DNA of 7,821 nt from Frondihabitans sp. GTDB lineage: Bacteria; Actinomycetota; Actinomycetes; Actinomycetales; Microbacteriaceae. The position numbers and the translations under genes were made by a program. Where the stretch lies: contig JAODMX010000442.1 of NCBI GenBank assembly GCA_025464735.1, positions 1-7,821 of the forward strand. The letters run 5' to 3'. The notes under the pieces were generated by a model, which worked only from the letters and a program-made list of their open reading frames with translations, had not been told where the DNA came from and did no database searches. Below, piece by piece: positions 1 to 6,113 of this stretch; within the stretch, counting starts at the first letter, position 1; each line of letters starts with the position of its first letter.

Positions 1-86
1 GGGAGATTCTCGTGCACCCCAGCCGCGTCACACCCCCGCCGACGCACGCACCCCGCATCGTCTGAGATTCGGGCGCGAACACCCCG

Positions 87-116
87 TTGCACGCCTCGCG
101 AGTAGCATGCTACAGT
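87..116 (+). promoter_or_regulatory. Candidate promoter of the transporter-catabolic operon
   Basis: A TTGCAC hexamer (87-92) and a TACAGT hexamer (111-116) are separated by 18 bases. They resemble the -35 and -10 boxes of a primary-sigma promoter: 3/6 with the TTG core kept, and 4/6 fitting TAnnnT. The spacer and the first half of the -10 box are occupied by the perfect palindrome at 102-113, where a bound repressor would block RNA polymerase. That arrangement raises confidence in an otherwise weak match. The predicted start would lie near 123, giving a leader of about 80 nt. An alternative -10-like CATAAAT at 172-178 has no convincing -35. Confidence 0.45.
102..113. promoter_or_regulatory. 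Operator O1: GTAGCATGCTAC palindrome in the promoter spacer
   Basis: This is a 12-bp perfect palindrome, GTAGCATGCTAC. It overlaps the spacer and -10 of the candidate promoter and sits 92 bases before the GTG start of the ATPase gene. The same 12-mer forms the core of the 18-bp palindrome between gntR and the hydrolase gene (7698-7715). FCD-type GntR regulators typically bind short palindromes with GT..AC half-sites, and the only regulator in the window is of this type. Assignment to that regulator is inference from sequence identity and position. Confidence 0.75.
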
Positions 117-118
117 CG

Positions 119-130
119 GTCGCATGCTAC
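119..130. promoter_or_regulatory. Operator O2: second, near-perfect copy of the palindrome
   Basis: GTCGCATGCTAC matches O1 at 11 of 12 positions (A to C at position 3) and begins 17 bases after O1. It would lie at or just past the predicted transcription start. The right half-site GCATGCTAC is intact and the left half is degenerate by one base. Tandem sites would allow cooperative binding or tighter repression of the transporter operon. The gntR/hydrolase region has only one obvious copy. Confidence 0.55.
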
Positions 131-159
131 TCGGCGGCGAGGCTCTCGTCCCGAAAGCC

Positions 160-173
160 TGCCCCCTGGGGCA
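160..173 (+). other. Short GC-rich hairpin in the operon leader
   Basis: TGCCCC and GGGGCA form a compact inverted repeat with only two bases between them, so in practice about a 5-bp stem with a 4-base loop. It lies in the predicted 5' leader, about 20 bases before the ribosome binding site. It could modestly influence mRNA stability or translation. It has no U-tract directly after it and is short, so chance occurrence in GC-rich DNA is possible. Confidence 0.25.
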
Positions 174-195
174 TAAATTCCCATCCCTTTTCGGC

Positions 196-200
196 AGGAG
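196..200 (+). promoter_or_regulatory. Ribosome binding site that fixes the ATPase start
   Basis: AGGAG lies 5 bases upstream of the in-frame GTG at 206. The ATG at 107 is the longest possible start, but it lies inside the operator palindrome, overlaps the -10 box and has no Shine-Dalgarno sequence. The GTG at 206 is therefore the better start. Confidence 0.75.
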
Positions 201-205
201 TCGAC

Positions 206-1027
206 GTGACCACCACGGAAGCGACACCAGGCACCACCCAGGCACCGAATGACGGGTACGTCTTCCAAGCAACCGATCTCGTGAAGTCGTTCGGCCACGT
301 CCACGCGACCCGAGGCGTCTCCATCGCCCTCCGCTCGGGTGAAGTGCTCGCCCTCTTCGGCGACAACGGCGCGGGCAAATCGACGCTGACGAAACTGCTG
401 TGCGGCGTCTACACCCCCGATTCCGGCACCATCCGCGTCCATGGCAAAGACGTCGTCATGAAGACCACCAGCGACGCCGAGGCGCTCGGGATCACGGTGG
501 TCCACCAGGACCTCGCTCTGGCGCCAGACCTGACCGTGCTCGAGAACATGTTCCTCGGGCACGAGCTGACTCGAACCGGTCTCCTGGGCGCCCTCGGCGT
601 TCTCGATCGCAAGGCCATGGCCGGCCGCACGGCAGCAGCGCTCGAGCGTCTCTCGATTCGGCTGCCATCCCTCTCCGTAGCGGTCAAAGACCTGTCCGGC
701 GGTCAGCGGCAGGCCGTCGCCGTCGCCCGGGCGAGCATGTGGGCCAACGCCGGCATCCTCATGGACGAACCGACCGCGGCTCTCGGAACGATCCAGAGCG
801 ACATCGTCTGCGACCTCATCCGCTCGACGGCCGACGCCGGAATCGGCGTGATGGTCATCTCCCACGACATCCCCCGCATCCTCGACATCGCCGATCGCGT
901 CATCGTCCTCCGCCACGGCCAAGTGGCGATCGATCAGCCGACCGGCTCGCTTGTCCGCTCCGACGTGGTCGCCGCAATGGTCGGCCTCACCGGCAACGAC
1001 CCGGAAAACAAGGAAGACAATCAGTGA
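206..1027 (+). CDS. Sugar-type ABC importer, ATP-binding protein (single nucleotide-binding domain)
   Basis: The 273-residue cytoplasmic ATPase powers a CUT2-like importer with the permease and binding protein encoded next. Numbering from the GTG start, Walker A is GDNGAGKST (52-60), the Q-loop is VVHQD (Q101), the ABC signature is LSGGQ (163-167), Walker B is ILMDEP (184-189, catalytic E188) and the switch histidine is in SHD (H220). All ATPase motifs are intact. It has one ATPase domain, whereas RbsA, AraG and MglA have two in about 500 residues; in this it resembles the fructose-type FrcA proteins and presumably acts as a homodimer. GTG 206 was chosen because of the AGGAG at 196-200. A longer reading from ATG 107 would add 33 residues of non-family sequence translated from the operator region. 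Its stop overlaps the next start (GTGA). Substrate is not deducible from this subunit. Confidence 0.93.
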   Translation: MTTTEATPGTTQAPNDGYVFQATDLVKSFGHVHATRGVSIALRSGEVLALFGDNGAGKSTLTKLLCGVYTPDSGTIRVHGKDVVMKTTSDAEALGITVVHQDLALAPDLTVLENMFLGHELTRTGLLGALGVLDRKAMAGRTAAALERLSIRLPSLSVAVKDLSGGQRQAVAVARASMWANAGILMDEPTAALGTIQSDIVCDLIRSTADAGIGVMVISHDIPRILDIADRVIVLRHGQVAIDQPTGSLVRSDVVAAMVGLTGNDPENKEDNQ

Positions 1028-2064
1028 CCGCGAGCACTCTCACGACCACCGCCCCACTGCCCGGCGCCGTCGAGAAAACCTGGCAGCAGAAGCTCTTCGG
1101 AACGAACACGTTCTGGATCTTCCTGATCGACGCGATCCTGATCGTCTTCTTCACGAGCCTGTCCATCAACCAGACGTTCATCAGCCTGGGCAACCTCCAG
1201 AACCTGATGCTCGACTCGGGCGAGGGACTCCTTCTCGGAATCGCCATCGCCTATCTCCTGGGGGCGGGCGAGTTCGACATCTCCCTGGGGGCCAACCTGA
1301 TCCTGTCCTCCGTTATCGCGAGCAAGCTCGCCCTCAGCGTCGCCTCTGACGGGCTGGGAGTCGTGATCGTCGTCGCACTGGGCTCGGCCATCATCGCGGG
1401 CGCCCTCATCGGCCTCGTGAACGGGCTCATCGTGACGCGCCTCAAGGTGAACTCGTTCATCGCGACGCTCGCGATGATGGGCCTGGTCACGGGCATCGCC
1501 TACATCGTCTCCGGCGGCACCGACGTGACTGGTCTTCCCGAAGCCCTCCAAACCGACTTCGGCATCGCCACGGTCGGAGTCATCCCCGTTCCGTTCCTCG
1601 TCGCCATCCTCGCCTGGATCGTCGCCGTCTTCGCTCTGCGCTACACGACCTTCGGGCTGCATCTTCTCGCGATGGGCTCGGCCCGAGCTGCCGCAGAACG
1701 CGCCGGTCTCAACGTTCGGCGCAAAGTGATCACGCTGTTCATGCTTGCCGGAGGTCTGGCCGGCATCGCCGGATTCATCGACATCACCCGGTTCGGCGCC
1801 ACCAACATCGCCGGTCACACCAACGACTCGCTCTCCGCCATCACCGCCGCTGTCATCGGCGGAACCCTGTTGGCCGGCGGCGTCGTGTCGATGGTCGGGC
1901 TCCTCGGCGGCGTGCTTCTCGCCGTGCTGCTCGCCAACGGCCTCGTCGTCATCAACGTCTCCTCCTACTACCAGCTCATCGTCGTCGGCGTCATCCTCGT
2001 GATCGCCGTGGCGATCGACCAGGCCCGCAAAGCCGACGGCGGTCTCAGCCGCTTCACCAAATAG
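1024..2064 (+). CDS. Sugar-type ABC importer, permease (RbsC/FrcC-like, BPD_transp_2)
   Basis: The 346-residue integral membrane protein forms the translocation channel. It has roughly nine to ten hydrophobic segments, for example near residues 29-48, 65-81, 88-106, 111-137, 143-163, 190-208, 233-252 and 270-332. Family landmarks are GAGEFDISLGAN (80-91, equivalent to the GGIDLSVG motif), a cytoplasmic loop GSARAAAERAGLNVRRK (218-234, the ATPase-contact region) and GGTLLAGG (279-286). The start is a GTG at 1024 that overlaps the ATPase stop by four bases (GTGA). AAGGAAG at 1010-1016 gives a Shine-Dalgarno with 7-base spacing. The open frame extends upstream to 400, but that part overlaps the ATPase gene and reads as Arg/Pro/His-rich shadow sequence. 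Translational coupling implies stoichiometric expression with the ATPase. Confidence 0.93.
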   Translation: MTASTLTTTAPLPGAVEKTWQQKLFGTNTFWIFLIDAILIVFFTSLSINQTFISLGNLQNLMLDSGEGLLLGIAIAYLLGAGEFDISLGANLILSSVIASKLALSVASDGLGVVIVVALGSAIIAGALIGLVNGLIVTRLKVNSFIATLAMMGLVTGIAYIVSGGTDVTGLPEALQTDFGIATVGVIPVPFLVAILAWIVAVFALRYTTFGLHLLAMGSARAAAERAGLNVRRKVITLFMLAGGLAGIAGFIDITRFGATNIAGHTNDSLSAITAAVIGGTLLAGGVVSMVGLLGGVLLAVLLANGLVVINVSSYYQLIVVGVILVIAVAIDQARKADGGLSRFTK

Positions 2065-2082
2065 GTCCAGAACTTCTCCTCC

Positions 2083-2106
2083 GCACCACCGTTCCGCGCA
2101 CCACCG
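2083..2106 (+). repeat. Short direct repeat GCACCACCG x2 in the permease-SBP gap
   Basis: GCACCACCG occurs at 2083-2091 and 2098-2106 within the 98-base gap between permease and binding-protein genes. The rest of the gap is C-rich and guanine-poor, which would give an unstructured mRNA. No hairpin terminator or promoter is evident, so the binding-protein gene is probably read from the upstream promoter. The repeat is short and may be chance in a low-complexity stretch. Confidence 0.35.
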
Positions 2107-2162
2107 GCACCGAGCACCGCCCCCTTTCCCCCACCCACATCCCACAGGGAGTCTGTTTCACC

Positions 2163-3212
2163 ATGCCCACACGCATTTCCAGTTCCCGCACCATTCGTAA
2201 GGCCGCCCTCGGATCCATCGCCCTCGCTGCCTCCGTCGCTCTTCTGGCCGGCTGCAGTACAACGACCGCCACTTCATCTTCGACTTCGTCGTCCTCCGAC
2301 GCCAAGACGAAGAAGCTGCGGATCGTCGACATCGCCGCCCTGATCACCGACTCGTTCTTCATCACCGGCAAGTGCGGTGCTGAGGCGGCGGCCAAGGCGA
2401 ACAATGCCACCCTCGAGTTTCAAGGCCCCACCGGCAACTCGGCCACGGCCGAGATTCAGGCGTTCGCCGCCGCTGGCGCGACGAAACCCGATGGCATGCT
2501 TGTCGCCCCTTTCTCGAACACCGGGTTCAGCACGACCGTCACAAAGCTCATGGGCGAGGGGATTCCCGTCTGGGCGACCGGCCAGACCCTGGAGCCGGCA
2601 TCGGCCTTTGGAACGACCATCACCAACTACATCGAAGCCGCCAAGCCGCTCGTGAAGCTGATCGGTACCCTCAGCGGCGGATCCGGTTCGGTCGGCCTCA
2701 TCGCCGACACCACCGGTAACAAGACCGACAGCGACCGCTACACGGCCCTCATCCCGGCCTTGAAGACGGCGTACCCGAAGGTGACCGTGCTCTCGCCGCA
2801 GTACGCGCAGAACAGCACCTCGATGGCATCCACCCAGGCGGCGGCCCTCATCCAGGCACACCCGGACATGAAGGTGATCTACGCGACCAGCGGACCGGAA
2901 GCGGTCGGCGTCGCGGCGGCCATCAAAGCGGCCGGCAAGGGATCCTCGGTCAAGCTGATCTCGTTCGACTCCAGCCCCGACCAGATCACCCTTCTGAAGA
3001 ACGGTCAGCTGGCCGCCACGATCGGCCAGTCGCCCTATGACTCGTCGTACATCGGCGCCACCCAGGTGATCAAGTACATCCGCGCTCATGGCACCAGCAG
3101 TACTGTTCCCGCCACCGCGGCAATCACTTCCACGCCGACGATGCTGCTCACGCCTCAGAACGTGGACACGGCGGCAGGCAAGAAGTACCAGTACATGACC
3201 AGCTGCAACTGA
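2163..3212 (+). CDS. Sugar-type ABC importer, solute-binding lipoprotein (Peripla_BP_4, RbsB-like)
   Basis: The 349-residue extracytoplasmic binding protein captures the substrate and delivers it to the permease. It has a charged N-terminus (R9, R12, K13), a hydrophobic core (about 14-29) and the lipobox LLAGC with lipidated Cys31. A Ser/Thr linker (32-45) is followed by a two-lobe periplasmic-binding-protein fold from about residue 50. LRIVDIAALITDSFF fits the first strand and ligand loop, DGMLVAPF (about 116-123) and VKLISFDSS are typical strands of the family. ATG 2163 is preceded by AGGGAG at 2146-2151 with 11-base spacing. The mature part has only two cysteines besides the lipidated one, Cys71 and Cys348, the latter one residue from the end; a disulfide pinning the C-terminal tail to the N-lobe is possible. 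Related proteins bind ribose, fructose, inositol or other polyols, so specificity is open. Confidence 0.92.
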   Translation: MPTRISSSRTIRKAALGSIALAASVALLAGCSTTTATSSSTSSSSDAKTKKLRIVDIAALITDSFFITGKCGAEAAAKANNATLEFQGPTGNSATAEIQAFAAAGATKPDGMLVAPFSNTGFSTTVTKLMGEGIPVWATGQTLEPASAFGTTITNYIEAAKPLVKLIGTLSGGSGSVGLIADTTGNKTDSDRYTALIPALKTAYPKVTVLSPQYAQNSTSMASTQAAALIQAHPDMKVIYATSGPEAVGVAAAIKAAGKGSSVKLISFDSSPDQITLLKNGQLAATIGQSPYDSSYIGATQVIKYIRAHGTSSTVPATAAITSTPTMLLTPQNVDTAAGKKYQYMTSCN

Positions 3213-3253
3213 TCCACCTGCCTCACCACGAGTAGTCACGGAGTCCACAAGCA

Positions 3254-4168
3254 ATGTCTTCTCAACAGAAGTTCCGATTCGGATACCACCTCAACACCTG
3301 GGACCTCGCCGGAGAGTCACTTGCCACAGGGCTCGACATCATCCGACGCAATGGGTTCCCCTTTATGGAGGCCCTGGCGCGAGACGACATCTCGCGTGAC
3401 TACTCACGTCGCTTCATGGGGACCGGCAACAGGCCGGTCCTCATGGGGACGACCGACATCACCTTCCTCAGCCGGGTGTCCGCATTCGCCCGAGCCGCAG
3501 AGAAGGGGCTCTCCGTCAGCTCGCTCTACTGCAATCGGGAGTTCGTTAACCCGCTCAGCTGGGAGACCGAACTCACCACCCTCGATGCGATCCTCACCGT
3601 TCTGCAGGGCTTCGGCGCACCGGGGCTGGTTCTCGGCGGCGGGCCGAAGCCTCCGGTCGGGCGTGACCACGACGCCGACCTCTACAGCGGCCTCGCACGG
3701 TCGTTGAAGGAGGTCGGAGTCCTCGCCGCCGAACGCGGAATGTGGGTCGCCTATCACCCTCACATCGATACCGCGATCGAGAACCGTGCGCAGGTCGACC
3801 GGTTGATGAACGAACTCGGCGACGGCCCAGCGGGGCTCTGCGTCGACATCGCCCATCTCGCCATGACGGGAAGCGACCCCGTCGCAGTGATCCGTGACTA
3901 CGCCTCGGCCGTCAAATACGTGCACTACAAAGATGTCGCCGACCAGACCGGTGTTCAGGGGGCTGACCGTTTCGACACGTTCCAGTCGCTCGGGACGGGG
4001 ATCGTCGACATTCCGGGCGTCACTGACCAGCTCCTTGCCAACGGGTACGACGGCATCGCGATCATCGAGCTCGACAGTTCCGATCAGGATCCGGAAGAGG
4101 CGTTGCAGGACTCCGTCGCCTACATCCGCTCCCTCGGCTTGGTTCTCGACCCCTCCGGATCCCGATGA
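3254..4168 (+). CDS. IolE-like sugar isomerase/epimerase or dehydratase (TIM barrel, AP_endonuc_2 superfamily)
   Basis: The 304-residue cytoplasmic protein is of the xylose-isomerase-like TIM-barrel superfamily. Visible landmarks are YHPHIDTAIE (167-176), LCVDIAH (195-201), YVHYKD (222-227) and AIIELD (269-274). The YHPH...T..E and LC.D..HLA..G.DP patterns resemble inosose dehydratase (IolE) more than plain hexose isomerases. Candidate metal ligands are E176 or H168/H170, D198, H224 and E272; the D-to-H spacing of 26 residues is typical of the superfamily. The fold also includes tagatose-type 3-epimerases and enzymes that beta-eliminate 3-keto-glycosides. Which reaction applies here is not determined. 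ATG 3254 has GGAG at 3240-3243 (10-base spacing). It lies 41 bases after the binding-protein gene and overlaps the next gene as ATGA. Metal-dependent dehydration, elimination or epimerisation of a keto-sugar made by the next enzyme is the best guess. Confidence 0.85.
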   Translation: MSSQQKFRFGYHLNTWDLAGESLATGLDIIRRNGFPFMEALARDDISRDYSRRFMGTGNRPVLMGTTDITFLSRVSAFARAAEKGLSVSSLYCNREFVNPLSWETELTTLDAILTVLQGFGAPGLVLGGGPKPPVGRDHDADLYSGLARSLKEVGVLAAERGMWVAYHPHIDTAIENRAQVDRLMNELGDGPAGLCVDIAHLAMTGSDPVAVIRDYASAVKYVHYKDVADQTGVQGADRFDTFQSLGTGIVDIPGVTDQLLANGYDGIAIIELDSSDQDPEEALQDSVAYIRSLGLVLDPSGSR

Positions 4169-5238
4169 ACACCGCTCTAGCTCCGATCCGCGTCGGCCTG
4201 ATCGGCTGCGGCCAGATCGCGCAGATCATGCACCTGCCGTTCCTCTCCGAGTCGCCCGATTTCGAGATCACGGCGCTGTGCGATCTCTCGGCCAAGACCG
4301 CCCGCGCGATGGCGGACCGGTACGGGGCCGCCCAGGCCACTACCTCGAGCGACGAACTGCTCGCCAACCCCGAGGTCGACGCGGTCGTGATCTGCTCCTA
4401 CGATCACGCGCCGGCCGCTCTTGCCGCGCTCGCCGCCGGCAAGCACGTTCTGATTGAAAAGCCGCTCGCGTTCACTCCCGAGGAGGGCCGCCAGGTGGTC
4501 GAGGCCGCGGCCTCGAGCGACCGGATCGCGATGGTCGGGTACATGAAGCTGTTCGACCCCGGATTCAGGCTCGGCCTCGATCTCTTCGCGAGTGCGGGGG
4601 AGCATCGGGTGCGCACCGTTCACGACCTGGCGGGCCGGTTCGACATCGCCAAGACCATGTACGACCAGGAACGCTTCGATGACGTCCCGGTCGAGATTCT
4701 CAGTGCGGGGCAGGCCGATGTGGCCGCTCGCATCGCTCGCCATCTCGGTGACTCCGCGCAACACGTCGACCTCTACACTCTGCTGCTGATGCTCTCGGCC
4801 CACGACCTCTCCGTGGTTCGGGTCGCGTTCGGAAAACCGGACCGGATCGCGCACGCATCGAGTCGCGACCCGAAGCACCTGCTGGCCGTCCTCGAATACG
4901 ACGATGCTGCGCCGGTCGTCTTCGAGATCGGCGGCGGGTCGACCTACGACTGGTGGGACGAGTGGGTCGGTATCGCGAGTGACACCATGGAAGTCCGGGT
5001 GGAATTCTCGCACCCGTACATCCGGTACGCACCGACCACCGTCTCCGTCCGGGAGGCCCGGGAGGGTATGGGCTCCCGCGGCACGACGACGGCGGGGCCC
5101 GACGACCCGTTCCGACGCGAAGTCCGTCACTTCGCGCCCGCGTTCCGGACCGGCGCCGACCCCATCTCGCCCGGGGAGGGCGCCCTCGACGACCTCGAAC
5201 TCGCGACCGCGATCATCCGATCGCTGCCGACCTCATGA
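4165..5238 (+). CDS. Gfo/Idh/MocA family NAD(P)-dependent sugar or cyclitol dehydrogenase
   Basis: The 357-residue cytoplasmic oxidoreductase has an N-terminal Rossmann fold with GLIGCGQIA (11-19; GxGxxA) and the family EKP motif (98-100, K99 being the usual catalytic lysine). The C-terminal alpha/beta domain contains AHDLSVVR (212-219), in the position of the conserved H-D segment of this family. Homologues oxidise a secondary hydroxyl of a sugar, glycoside or inositol to a ketone with NAD(P)+, as in IolG, glucose-fructose oxidoreductase and levoglucosan dehydrogenase. Pairing with an IolE-like protein in the preceding gene mirrors IolG/IolE and also the dehydrogenase/beta-eliminase pairs of oxidative glycoside cleavage. 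It starts at ATG 4165, overlapping the previous stop (ATGA). No strong Shine-Dalgarno is visible, so translation likely depends on reinitiation. Exact substrate is unknown. Confidence 0.9.
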   Translation: MNTALAPIRVGLIGCGQIAQIMHLPFLSESPDFEITALCDLSAKTARAMADRYGAAQATTSSDELLANPEVDAVVICSYDHAPAALAALAAGKHVLIEKPLAFTPEEGRQVVEAAASSDRIAMVGYMKLFDPGFRLGLDLFASAGEHRVRTVHDLAGRFDIAKTMYDQERFDDVPVEILSAGQADVAARIARHLGDSAQHVDLYTLLLMLSAHDLSVVRVAFGKPDRIAHASSRDPKHLLAVLEYDDAAPVVFEIGGGSTYDWWDEWVGIASDTMEVRVEFSHPYIRYAPTTVSVREAREGMGSRGTTTAGPDDPFRREVRHFAPAFRTGADPISPGEGALDDLELATAIIRSLPTS

Positions 5239-6113
5239 GCCCCGAAAGCGAGCCTTCGCCCATGACCATCGCCGTCACCGGAGCCTCCGGATTCCTCGGC
5301 CGCCAGGTCGCCGCCGCCCTGCGTGCCCACGGTCACGACGTTCGCGGCCTCGATGTCACGCCCGACCGGGACGGCGGCGGCACGGTCGTCGACCTCTCCG
5401 ATCCCGACGCGACCCGGGAAGCCCTGGCCGGTTGCACCGGCGTGGTGCACCTCGCCGGCTACCCGCGAGCGGGCGACCACACGCCGCACGACGTCTTCAC
5501 GACGAACACGTCGATCAGCTTCAGCGTCATCGACGCGGCTGTCGACGTCGGCGTGACCGACCTCGTCTTCGTCTCGTCCGTCAGTGTCATCGGCTACCCC
5601 TTCTTCACGCATCCGATCGTCCCCGACCACCTGCCCCTCGACGAAGCGATCGTCTCCACGCCTCAGGACTCCTACGGAGTCTCCAAGGCCGTCGGCGAGT
5701 TCATCATCGACAGCGCCGTGGCGCGCTCGGGTGGAACGCTGGGCGCCGTCAGCCTGCGCTTCCCGGCTCTGCACACGCCGGAGTCGTTCGTTCGTGAGAT
5801 GCCGGCGACCTACGAGACCGGGAAAGACTCGCGGCTCCTCTGGAACTACATCGACACGCGTGACGCCGCCGAGGCCTGCGCTGTGGCGTTCAACCGATCC
5901 AACGTCGGTCACACGAAGCTGTTCCTCGCCGCCGCCGACTCGTTCGACCCGCGCCCGACCGCCGAACTCCTGGCGGACCACTTTCCGGAGGTGCCCGTGA
6001 CGCACCCCGTCGACGGACACACCTCGCTCATGAACAGCGACGAAGCGATCGCCTACCTCGGCTTCACGCCGCGGTATTCGTGGCGCCAGTACGAAGGGAC
6101 CACCGACCGATGA
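5235..6113 (+). CDS. NAD(P)-dependent epimerase/dehydratase family protein (extended SDR)
   Basis: The 292-residue extended SDR has a Rossmann motif TGASGFLG (15-22), an acidic residue at the end of the second strand (D40, favouring NAD), the catalytic serine region VFVSSVS (111-117), YGVSK (Tyr147, Lys151) and NYIDTRDAAEA (204-214), typical of sugar-nucleotide epimerase and uronate-dehydrogenase-like members. At about 290 residues it is shorter than GalE-type epimerases and close in size to uronate/aldose dehydrogenases of this fold. The start is uncertain. ATG 5235 overlaps the previous stop as ATGA, matching the other junctions, but lacks a Shine-Dalgarno. ATG 5262 begins directly at MTIAVTG, the usual family N-terminus, with only a weak GCGAG upstream. 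In this operon it probably oxidises or epimerises the free sugar or a keto intermediate rather than a nucleotide sugar (inference from neighbours). Confidence 0.88.
   Translation: MSPESEPSPMTIAVTGASGFLGRQVAAALRAHGHDVRGLDVTPDRDGGGTVVDLSDPDATREALAGCTGVVHLAGYPRAGDHTPHDVFTTNTSISFSVIDAAVDVGVTDLVFVSSVSVIGYPFFTHPIVPDHLPLDEAIVSTPQDSYGVSKAVGEFIIDSAVARSGGTLGAVSLRFPALHTPESFVREMPATYETGKDSRLLWNYIDTRDAAEACAVAFNRSNVGHTKLFLAAADSFDPRPTAELLADHFPEVPVTHPVDGHTSLMNSDEAIAYLGFTPRYSWRQYEGTTDR

Noticed and set aside
3..70. GAGATTC occurring at 3-9 and 64-70
   Set aside because: A 7-base repeat without further matching flanks is too short to support a functional site.
1021..2145. 374-codon open frame on the minus strand opposite the permease gene
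   Set aside because: It is Asp/Glu/Gly-rich with no hydrophobic or domain pattern, as expected for the antisense of GC3-biased codons, while the plus strand carries a clear permease.
2491..2503. GGCATGCTTG in the binding-protein gene resembling the operator core
   Set aside because: It lacks both GTA and TAC arms and is in coding sequence.
2274..3254. 326-codon minus-strand frame opposite the binding-protein gene
   Set aside because: Arg/Gly/Asp-rich low-information sequence with no Shine-Dalgarno, fully antisense to a well-supported lipoprotein gene.
4904..5797. 297-codon plus-strand frame overlapping the Gfo/Idh/MocA and extended-SDR genes
   Set aside because: Its Arg/Pro/Ser-rich composition is that of a shifted frame, and it crosses two real genes that are themselves precisely coupled by ATGA.
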